NCBI GenBank assembly: GCA_964369415.1
Contig: CAYJFP010000001.1
Span: 1 to 64,000, forward strand
Direction: 5' to 3'
From: SIG603 sp964369415
Lineage (GTDB): Bacteria; Bacillota; Clostridia; Oscillospirales; Acutalibacteraceae
DNA: 64,000 nt
Shown: one piece after another, positions 44,313-51,501 of the stretch
Layout of the letters: each line of letters opens with the position of its first letter
Position numbering within the stretch: the stretch's first letter is position 1
The notes under the pieces: model-generated
Seen by the model: the letters and a program-made list of their open reading frames with translations, nothing else
Databases searched by the model: none
What the model was told of the DNA's origin: nothing
Program-made: the position numbers and the translations under genes

Positions 44313-44654
44313 CTAGAGACCGAAACTTATGCCTATTGCCTCGTCTACCTGACTCATAGCTCCACTGTCTAGACTGCCCATTTTCTCCTTTAGACGGTGT
44401 TTGTCTATCGTCCTTACCTGTTCTAAAAGCACTATCGAGTCCTTTTGAAGACCTGTATTTTGAGAACCTAGTGATATATGGGTAGGAAGATTTGTCTTCG
44501 TCCTTTGGCTGGTTATTGCCGCAGCTATGACCGTGGGGCTGTATTTATTTCCGATATCGTTTTGTACTATAAGCACAGGTCTAACTCCGCCCTGTTCCGA
44601 CCCCACAACGGGACTTAGGTCGGCGTAAAAAATATCTCCACGCTTAATGTTCAC
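44313..44654 (-). CDS. ndoA: MazF/EndoA-type mRNA endoribonuclease toxin
   Basis: A 113-residue MazF-fold (PemK) endoribonuclease. The conserved N-terminus I-K-R-G-D-I-F-Y-A-D-L-S-P-V-V-G-S-E-Q-G-G-V-R-P-V-L-I-V-Q-N-D holds the catalytic Arg. T-S-Q-R-T-K-T-N-L-P-T-H supplies the active Thr, and the L-L-E-Q-V-R-T-I-D segment is standard. It most resembles the chromosomal B. subtilis EndoA group. GTG at 44654 is the chosen start because GGAG lies ten bases upstream. The usual upstream antitoxin gene is absent: only about 115 nt without an ORF separate it from the NAD(P)HX repair gene. Confidence 0.9.
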   Translation of the reverse strand: MNIKRGDIFYADLSPVVGSEQGGVRPVLIVQNDIGNKYSPTVIAAAITSQRTKTNLPTHISLGSQNTGLQKDSIVLLEQVRTIDKHRLKEKMGSLDSGAMSQVDEAIGISFGL

Positions 44655-44769
44655 TTTTTTCACACTCCGTATATTTATTGTACTAATATTTTTGCCGTTT
44701 AAGGCTGTCTTAAACATTCTTTAAGAAATTTTTCTTTTAATACATATTATATCGAAATGTGGTTTTTTG

Positions 44770-46302
44770 TTACTTAAAATTACTTTCTATTTTAGAAAAC
44801 ACCTTTGGAATATATTTAATCAAATCCGTTGGAAGCATGGAAGTTTGTGAAAGCATTTCACTGCATATATCTCCGGCTTTTCCGTGGATATACACACCCG
44901 CCGTACAAGCCGCTAAAGGCTTCAACCCTTGTGCCAAAAGTGAGCCTATCATGCCCGCCAACACGTCTCCGCTCCCACCTTTTGCCATTCCTGGATTTCC
45001 TGTGGTGTTAAGTCTAGTTTCGCCTGTAGGAGAGGAAATTATCGTTCCTGAGCCTTTTAAAACCGTATAAACTTTAAACTCTTTGGCAAATCTTTTTGAT
45101 AATATCATCCTGTCAATTTGAATTTGCAAAACCGTTTTACCCATCATCTTCGCCATTTCACCTGGGTGTGGTGTCACGACTACTTCGCAACGTCTATCGC
45201 TGTATTCCAGTGGATTTTTGGCAAAAACCTTTAGCGCATCGGCATCTAAAACGACAGGACAAGTGGCAAACTTCATGATTATCGGGACATATCTCTCGCT
45301 TTCATCACCAAGACCACATCCGACAACGCACGCATCGGCCTTGTTTATCGCAGAATACAAAAGTTCACAGCTATGCTTTGTCGTCTCGTCGTCACTAAAA
45401 TCTACCACTGTAAAAATCGCCTCGGGTATGTTTCCCGCAATTATCGGGTAGCACTCCTTGCTAACGACCATATTGAGCAGTCCTACTCCGCTTCTAAGCG
45501 CCGCACGGCCCGCCATAATCGCCGCACCTAGCATGGAATAGCTTCCACATATCATTAAAAGCGTTCCAAAGGTGCCCTTGTGGCTACTTGGATTTCTTCT
45601 TTTAAAAAGTGAATTCACGTCCGCCTCTTTAATCACAGAAAATGTCCCCGGAAGAGAGTCGATGTATTTCTTATCTATTCCAACAGGTGCGACGACATTT
45701 TTACCGCAGTAACCCGCCGCTGGATAAATTACATTCGCCGGTTTAATTGCTGTAAAAGCCACGGTGAAATCTGCCATGAAACAGCAGTCCGCTATTTTTC
45801 CAGTGTCACATTCCGCTCCGCTTGGAATGTCTACGGCAAATTTTAAAGCCTTACTCTTATTTGAATAACTGATGACTCTTTCGGTCATGCTGTCCATTCC
45901 ACTCTTAAAGCCAATTCCAAAAATTGCATCTATAATAATGTCCGCTTTTTCTATTGCGTTTTCGCTTTCAAATTTATTAGTCGAAAAATCAATTATATTT
46001 ACATCGTTTTCAAGCTTACTAAAGGCTTCTTTGGCTATATCTGTCTTGGCTTCTCCTTGAGTAAGTATAATGCTTACATTTGAGTTGAGCTTAGAAAGCC
46101 TTCTGGCGCAAACAAATCCGTCGCCACCATTGTTTCCTTTTCCGCATAATATTACTATATTTTTATTTTGAACCTCTGTTTGCTTTTTTACAAATACAGC
46201 AACTGCCGCTCCCGCTTTTTCCATTAAGTCATAAAGCGGTACGCCTGCCTCTACGGCACAATTTTCTAAAAAATTTATTTCACTTTTCGTAAATATCTTC
46301 AT
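44770..46302 (-). CDS. nnrD: Bifunctional NAD(P)HX epimerase/ADP-dependent NAD(P)HX dehydratase
   Basis: A metabolite-repair enzyme of 510 residues that restores hydrated NAD(P)H. The N-terminal epimerase half (about 1-210; L-M-E-K-A-G-A-A-V and G-K-G-N-N-G-G-D-G-F) is followed by a dehydratase half of the ribokinase-like fold (about 225-510; H-P-G-E-M-A and N-T-T-G-N-P-G-M-A-K-G-G-S-G-D-V-L-A-G). It lies upstream of the mazF-like gene, as in many Firmicutes where alr and ndoAI come between; both are missing here. Confidence 0.94.
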   Translation of the reverse strand: MKIFTKSEINFLENCAVEAGVPLYDLMEKAGAAVAVFVKKQTEVQNKNIVILCGKGNNGGDGFVCARRLSKLNSNVSIILTQGEAKTDIAKEAFSKLENDVNIIDFSTNKFESENAIEKADIIIDAIFGIGFKSGMDSMTERVISYSNKSKALKFAVDIPSGAECDTGKIADCCFMADFTVAFTAIKPANVIYPAAGYCGKNVVAPVGIDKKYIDSLPGTFSVIKEADVNSLFKRRNPSSHKGTFGTLLMICGSYSMLGAAIMAGRAALRSGVGLLNMVVSKECYPIIAGNIPEAIFTVVDFSDDETTKHSCELLYSAINKADACVVGCGLGDESERYVPIIMKFATCPVVLDADALKVFAKNPLEYSDRRCEVVVTPHPGEMAKMMGKTVLQIQIDRMILSKRFAKEFKVYTVLKGSGTIISSPTGETRLNTTGNPGMAKGGSGDVLAGMIGSLLAQGLKPLAACTAGVYIHGKAGDICSEMLSQTSMLPTDLIKYIPKVFSKIESNFK

Positions 46303-46461
46303 TTTATTTTCCTATTTTGCCGTAAAAACTCACGGTTTTCTTGCCTTTCACTATTTTTTTTAAAAACTTTTTAATGTTTTGAATATTTTAAATTTATCCG
46401 CCAATAATACTATCAAGCAATTTGACAGTGCGTTTGTGACTTTTATCAATTAGTATTAATT

Positions 46462-46494
46462 TTTAGAGGTCGGTCATCTTGCCCGTCCTCTAAA
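46462..46494. repeat. 33-nt intergenic palindrome
   Basis: TTTAGAGG-T-CGG (46462-46473) and CCG-T-CCTCTAAA (46483-46494) pair with a single T-T mismatch around a 9-nt loop. It resembles the GTAGGGG palindromes at 21222 and 29923 in size and in its CGG/GACC core, but is too diverged to be sure of kinship. Confidence 0.55.
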
Positions 46495-46588
46495 TTATCC
46501 TAAATAGAGTTGATATTTTATTTTCTCTAAAGGCAAAAATTTATCTAAGTACAAACCTTGGACTAATATTTGTCTAAAGGGTGGCAAC

Positions 46589-46620
46589 AGCCTCCCAAAA
46601 GGAAAATTTGGGGGGCTTTT
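46589..46620 (+). terminator. Plus-strand hairpin terminator without a gene
   Basis: AGCCTCCCAAA (46589-46599) pairs with TTTGGGGGGCT (46607-46617), 11 pairs including one G-U, with a 7-nt loop and a TTTT end. The minus-strand side lacks a U-run, so the orientation favours plus, where no protein gene lies upstream. Confidence 0.65.
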
Positions 46621-46637
46621 GTACATAGGCTCATTAG

Positions 46638-46705
46638 GCTAATGACTAATGGTGAAAGGTGAAAGACTGTTTTAGGCATTCACTTTTCACTTTTAGTCCT
46701 TAGCT
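46638..46705. repeat. Palindromic intergenic repeat, copy B (two inverted 32-nt arms)
   Basis: The left arm 46638-46669 and the reverse complement of the right arm (46674-46705) both match the family pattern CTAA-n3-CTAA-n2-GTGAA-n2-GTGAA. Together they form a nearly complete 68-nt palindrome. The right arm reaches to within two bases of the parC stop codon, so the hairpin would form at the very 3' end of the parC message. Confidence 0.7.
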
Positions 46706-46706
46706 T

Positions 46707-48926
46707 TTATAGGCTTAACTGTTCTGCCTTCTCCTCGTCGTTGATTATCGCACCTGGAGATGGTATTTTCTTTTTATATCTTGAAATGTTTATTTCGCTT
46801 TCTTCTTCCAAAATTTTGGCTTCAATTACCTTATGGCCTTTTTTAAGTGTCATCGCCACTACACCTTGAGTATTTTTAGTGGTTTTGGGAAGAATCAAAC
46901 CTGTAGAAACTATGAGCATTCTTCCGCTTGAAGAGATTATACATACATCCTTGTCTTCATCAAGCTGTAAGGCGCAAACTAGCGGTGATTTATCGCTGTA
47001 TGCATTGATTAGCTTTTTCCTATTTGTCTTTGTTTGATACGAAGAAAGGTCTACCTTTGCCACTTTTCCGTTTTCAAAGATAAATAACATAAATCCTTTA
47101 TAATCAGATGTAACAGCCATAAATACTGCGTTTTCGCCTTCATCCATCTGAAGTTTTGCTGGTATATACTCGCCTAAAAGCGACGACTTTGTATCGGCAA
47201 AGTCACCAGCTTTGCACTTATAGACCTGAGAATTATCTGAGAAAAAGAGTAAATCACTGTTGTTTGTGGTTTCTTTTTCTATGAAAATCTCATCGTCCTC
47301 TTTGAGCTTTTGCTCCTTGCTCATTCTTAGTGATTGAGGCGTTATTTTCTTAAAGTAAGCTTCTTTTGTGAAGAATACGTTTACGGGATAATCTGGCACT
47401 TCTTCTACATGCTCTTCTTCATCTTCTATGAAAACAAGCATAGATTTTCTCTCTTTGCCGTAGGTATCCGAAACATTTTTTAGCTCTTTGACTATTATCG
47501 TCTTAACCCTTGATTTAGACGCTAGTATCGCCTGTAAATCTAGGATTTCACTTTGTAAATTGTCGATTTCTTCCGTTCTTTTTAGGATATACTCACGGTT
47601 TAGATGTCTTAGTCTAATCTCTGCGACGTATTCTGCCTGAATTTTATCTATTCCAAAACCTATCATTAGATTCGGAATTACCTCTTCTTCCTCTTCGGTC
47701 TCTCTAACAATTTTTATCGCCTTGTCTATGTCTAAAAGTATTGTCTTAAGACCTAGTAACAGGTGCAGTTTGTCCTGTTTCTTTTTAAGGTCGAAGTGAG
47801 TCCTTCTTCTAATGCACTCTACTCTAAAAGCTATCCACTCTTCAAGAAGTTCTCTAACTCCCAATACTTTAGGCACGCCTGATACAAGCACATTGAAATT
47901 ACAGGAAAAGCTGTCCTCAAGCGGTGTGATTTTATACAGTCTTTTCATCAAATTATGAGGGTCTACCCCTCTTTTTAAATCTATCGTGATTTTAAGACCG
48001 TCGATACCTGTTTCGTCTCTGATGTCCGAAATATCCTTTAGCCTATTGGTTTTGACTAAATCAATTATCTTCTCAATTATCGCCTCTATTGTGGTAGACG
48101 GCGGAATTTCTGTTATGTCTATGCAGTTTTCGCCTTTGTCGTAGCTGTATTTACAGCGAAGCTTTACCGAGCCTCTACCCGTCTTGTAAATCTGCTCTAT
48201 CGCCGCTCTGTCGTATACTAAATGTCCGCCGCCGATAAAGTCAGGCGCTTTTAAAGTTTGAAATATGTCAAACTCAGGGTCTCTTATAAGTTCTATCGTA
48301 GTTTCGCAGATTTCCCTTAGATTAAATGGGCAAATCGAGCTTGCCATACCGACTGCGATACCTGTATTAGCATTCACCAAAATACTCGGAAAACTTGCAG
48401 GAAGAAGCGTCGGCTCTTTCATCGTACTATCATAGTTGTCGACAAAATCTACTGTATCTCTATCTATATCCCTAAAAAGTTCTTTGCATATTTCGTCAAG
48501 TTTTGCCTCTGTATATCTTGAAGCCGCACACGCCATGTCTCTTGAATAGAACTTACCAAAGTTACCCTTAGAGTCAACATACGGATGAAGCAGTGCCTCG
48601 TATCCACGGCTTAAACGCACCATAGTATCATAAATCGCAGCGTCACCATGCGGATTTAGCTTCATTGTTTGCCCAACAACGTTTGCACTTTTACTTCTTG
48701 CACCGTTTAGAAGCCCCATTTTATACATAGTGTATAAAACTTTTCTATGAGAAGGCTTAAACCCGTCAATCTCAGGAATAGCACGGGACATAATAACACT
48801 CATCGCATAGGGCATGAAGTTATTTTTAAGCGTCGAATTAATATTTTCCTCCACGACAATCCCAGCGCTTCTTATAACACCTTTTTGGGTATTTGCTATT
48901 TTTTTTGCACTTTTTTTCTTTGCCAT
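46707..48926 (-). CDS. parC: Type II DNA topoisomerase subunit A (topoisomerase IV ParC-like)
   Basis: The DNA-cleaving subunit of a bacterial type II topoisomerase, 739 residues. The catalytic tyrosine is Y138 in A-S-R-Y-T-E-A-K-L. The quinolone region reads A-N-V-V-G-Q-T-M-K-L-N-P-H-G-D (about 81-95). A long coiled-coil stalk (about 350-490) and a shortened C-terminal pinwheel region follow, with no GyrA box seen. It is therefore more ParC-like than GyrA-like, matching a parE-like gene 2.6 kb upstream. Two GGDEF genes lie between the two subunits. The C-terminal wrapping domain is divergent, so a ParC-like decatenase role is inferred. Confidence 0.88.
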   Translation of the reverse strand: MAKKKSAKKIANTQKGVIRSAGIVVEENINSTLKNNFMPYAMSVIMSRAIPEIDGFKPSHRKVLYTMYKMGLLNGARSKSANVVGQTMKLNPHGDAAIYDTMVRLSRGYEALLHPYVDSKGNFGKFYSRDMACAASRYTEAKLDEICKELFRDIDRDTVDFVDNYDSTMKEPTLLPASFPSILVNANTGIAVGMASSICPFNLREICETTIELIRDPEFDIFQTLKAPDFIGGGHLVYDRAAIEQIYKTGRGSVKLRCKYSYDKGENCIDITEIPPSTTIEAIIEKIIDLVKTNRLKDISDIRDETGIDGLKITIDLKRGVDPHNLMKRLYKITPLEDSFSCNFNVLVSGVPKVLGVRELLEEWIAFRVECIRRRTHFDLKKKQDKLHLLLGLKTILLDIDKAIKIVRETEEEEEVIPNLMIGFGIDKIQAEYVAEIRLRHLNREYILKRTEEIDNLQSEILDLQAILASKSRVKTIIVKELKNVSDTYGKERKSMLVFIEDEEEHVEEVPDYPVNVFFTKEAYFKKITPQSLRMSKEQKLKEDDEIFIEKETTNNSDLLFFSDNSQVYKCKAGDFADTKSSLLGEYIPAKLQMDEGENAVFMAVTSDYKGFMLFIFENGKVAKVDLSSYQTKTNRKKLINAYSDKSPLVCALQLDEDKDVCIISSSGRMLIVSTGLILPKTTKNTQGVVAMTLKKGHKVIEAKILEEESEINISRYKKKIPSPGAIINDEEKAEQLSL

Positions 48927-48987
48927 TTAATTACTCCGTCTTTTTATTTATGCTTTAATATTAAATTTATCATTCCATGCATCACCC

Positions 48988-50217
48988 TTAGCGAACAACA
49001 ACCACCTTACGGCGCTTTTTATTGCTCTTTTTAAGCTCATACATTCTTTCATCAGCAAGTGATATTAACTGTGCTGCACTAATCGCTTCATTAGCATGTC
49101 TAAATGCTACTCCGTAACTTATGGAAGTTGAATATTCTACATTATATTTTCTTTGAATATCCGAAACAGATTTATAACATTGAACAAGTCTTATTGTTAC
49201 TTCTTCCTCACTTAAATAATCTCCCACAATTAATATTTCATCTCCGCCATATCTACAAACAGCATCCTTTAAAAAATGGTCTTTTATCTCATCTGCCACT
49301 GTTGTTATGTAAAAATCGCCTTGATCATGCCCGTATATGTCATTGACTGTTTTCAATCCATCAAGATCAATGAAGCCAACAAAAAAGGATTTTTCTTCTT
49401 TGATAAATTTATTAATCACCTTATCTGCATAATCTCTTGTGTAAAGTCCTGTTAAGCTGTCTTTAATTGCTTCATCTTCCATTTCCTTAAGATTCCGCAT
49501 ATCTTTAAAGTTTTCACTTCTGACTTTTCTATATGTCTCTGCCGAAATTCTAAGCTCTGCCAGACTATGCGCAAAAACAATGAATACTGCAAACGCATTT
49601 ATAACAAATATGCCTAATACTATATAATGATATAACAAATTGCTGCTTTGAATATTTTCTCCAATAGAAATTAAAAATACAAACAATGTTATAAACATTA
49701 ATGAAAAAGCAACTGTTATAAACGAAATATTTCTCTTATCTGAAATAATAGTGTCTAAAGACTGCCTTGGTATAATTTTTCTTGCAAAACTTATTGTAGA
49801 AACTGAAACTGCAAATGAAACCGCTGAAACAATTAGCATGCTTTGTGTGTTATCCACACTGCTCAATATATTTCCACCATCAAACAATGCAAGTGACGCT
49901 AACAACGCCATTCTCTTTGCAAATAGATTTATGCAAAAGGTAACAGTTATAAATAAAGTTTGGATAATATTAGATTTAAACACAATCTTTGTTTCTACGA
50001 ACAGCAACAGCGCATACAGTATAATCGCCAAAAATTCATACTCAATCGAGATCGCAAAATTATAAATATACCAAAATCCAAAATTAATAATCCCACAAAT
50101 TATACAGCCAATCAACGGAAATTTGTTCTTATTAAAAATATATGATGTGTAAGAAAAGAAAACAAAAAAGTAAGCTATATAGAACACTACAAACAATATC
50201 CACAAAATAGCAATCAT
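48988..50217 (-). CDS. Membrane-bound GGDEF-domain diguanylate cyclase (second of pair)
   Basis: A 409-residue protein with about seven hydrophobic helices (about 1-220), a short coiled linker (about 225-250) and a GGDEF domain (about 250-405). The active loop reads R-Y-G-G-D-E-I (near residue 322), keeping the catalytic G-G-D-E with Ile for the final Phe. The allosteric I-site RxxD is lost: that position reads F-L-K-D. It should make c-di-GMP without product inhibition, or act as a sensor. The start overlaps the stop of the preceding GGDEF gene as ATGA. The 61-nt gap to parC lacks a terminator. Confidence 0.87.
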   Translation of the reverse strand: MIAILWILFVVFYIAYFFVFFSYTSYIFNKNKFPLIGCIICGIINFGFWYIYNFAISIEYEFLAIILYALLLFVETKIVFKSNIIQTLFITVTFCINLFAKRMALLASLALFDGGNILSSVDNTQSMLIVSAVSFAVSVSTISFARKIIPRQSLDTIISDKRNISFITVAFSLMFITLFVFLISIGENIQSSNLLYHYIVLGIFVINAFAVFIVFAHSLAELRISAETYRKVRSENFKDMRNLKEMEDEAIKDSLTGLYTRDYADKVINKFIKEEKSFFVGFIDLDGLKTVNDIYGHDQGDFYITTVADEIKDHFLKDAVCRYGGDEILIVGDYLSEEEVTIRLVQCYKSVSDIQRKYNVEYSTSISYGVAFRHANEAISAAQLISLADERMYELKKSNKKRRKVVVVR

Positions 50218-51461
50218 TTCAACTCACCCTTTCTTGTTTTATAAAAATTCTCTTTATTCTTTCTCATGTCTTCATCTGCCATTGAAAGAATTTGACTAAG
50301 TCCCAATTTTTTTATTTCTTCATCGACACAAACCGAACCTATGCTGGCTGAAACTAAAAACTCTTCTAATTTATTTTGATTTTCTATGTTGTACTTAATT
50401 CTCTGAACTAAATCTATGCAAGGTCTTGTCTCTATTTCATTTACAACAATCAAAAATTCATCTCCGCCAATTCTTGCAACAACATCACATTCTCTAACTG
50501 CATTTTGAATAGCATTAACTATTCTTGTAATCAGTCTATCGCCTGCTTTATGTCCATATGTATCATTTGTGTATTTCAAGGCATTGACATCTATAAACAG
50601 CACACAAAATCTTTTGTCATCACTTTCCTCTTCACACATTTTTTCAAGTAATGATAACACGTATTTTCGGTTATAAACACCTGTTAGTTCATCTCTTTCA
50701 ATTTTTTTGAGCAAGTCCTCTTTTTGCTTATATATTTCCTCTTGTTTTACCACTTCTTTATCCGAATTTCTCTTATACAAATTTGCATCAATAAGATTAA
50801 TCGCATATAGGAAACATAGGTAAAAAACGCTTAATGAGACTAAAGACACCGTAATCGACAAAAGCATTTGTGAGTTGTAGATTTCATCAGTTATCATAAG
50901 CGCTGCATGAACTAACTGGAACAACACTACAGTAATAGTCGCAACAAACAAAGCCAAAGAATATTTGCCCTGTGTGGTTACTCTTTGAATCGAAACATTA
51001 TCAATATGCTTTTTAACTATCTCCTGTGCTATCATTAAGAATATACAAGACGCAATCAATATAACCAATCCAAAATCACTTTCAGTTATTACTTTATGTG
51101 GAGACAAGTTTAAAATACTGCCCAATATAGTAATAAGTGGAATTACAAAAGCTGAAATATGCAAGACAAAAATCGATGCACCGCAAAAAAATTGAATAAA
51201 ATTCGCTTTAGATATAATTTTAAATTCAATAATCAACACCACAAGTAACCCTAATATCAGCAAGTAGAAATTCAAATTATAAAAATTATACAACCAAAAC
51301 AAAGTGGTATTAATTACCGATAAAAAAACAAATAAAATTTTATTACTGGTTCCACCCATCAGTAGTTTTGATGCATACAAAAGCACTGACATCTGATAGA
51401 TAAACACTACCAATAAAGAAAATGCTAATAGCATCGTTGAAAAATCTATAATCAACTGCAT
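50214..51461 (-). CDS. Membrane-bound GGDEF-domain diguanylate cyclase (first of pair)
   Basis: A 415-residue protein of the same plan as its neighbour: about seven membrane helices (about 1-225), a coiled-coil segment rich in Lys/Glu (about 235-260) and a GGDEF domain. Here the loop is a full A-R-I-G-G-D-E-F (near residue 330), with an intact I-site R-E-C-D five residues before it, predicting product-inhibited c-di-GMP synthesis. The ATG at 51461 is right: a GGGAGGAAGG ribosome site precedes it, and an ATG six codons upstream is part of that site. It starts 40 nt after the parE-like gene and is coupled to the next GGDEF gene. Confidence 0.9.
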   Translation of the reverse strand: MQLIIDFSTMLLAFSLLVVFIYQMSVLLYASKLLMGGTSNKILFVFLSVINTTLFWLYNFYNLNFYLLILGLLVVLIIEFKIISKANFIQFFCGASIFVLHISAFVIPLITILGSILNLSPHKVITESDFGLVILIASCIFLMIAQEIVKKHIDNVSIQRVTTQGKYSLALFVATITVVLFQLVHAALMITDEIYNSQMLLSITVSLVSLSVFYLCFLYAINLIDANLYKRNSDKEVVKQEEIYKQKEDLLKKIERDELTGVYNRKYVLSLLEKMCEEESDDKRFCVLFIDVNALKYTNDTYGHKAGDRLITRIVNAIQNAVRECDVVARIGGDEFLIVVNEIETRPCIDLVQRIKYNIENQNKLEEFLVSASIGSVCVDEEIKKLGLSQILSMADEDMRKNKENFYKTRKGELK

Positions 51462-51501
51462 AAAATACCTTCCTCCCATATTCCTTAAAATTCAAATTAA
51501 A

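Larger units (their letters stand above)
46303..46706. other. 404-bp intergenic region with repeats and a possible small RNA
   Basis: The region between the nnrD start and the parC stop holds no ORF. It contains a TTGACA (46422-46427) with a weak TATCAA 16 bp on, a 33-nt palindrome (46462-46494), a plus-strand hairpin terminator (46589-46620) and a long palindromic repeat (46638-46705). No plus-strand gene uses the terminator, so a short untranslated RNA of about 165 nt is conceivable. Confidence 0.4.
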
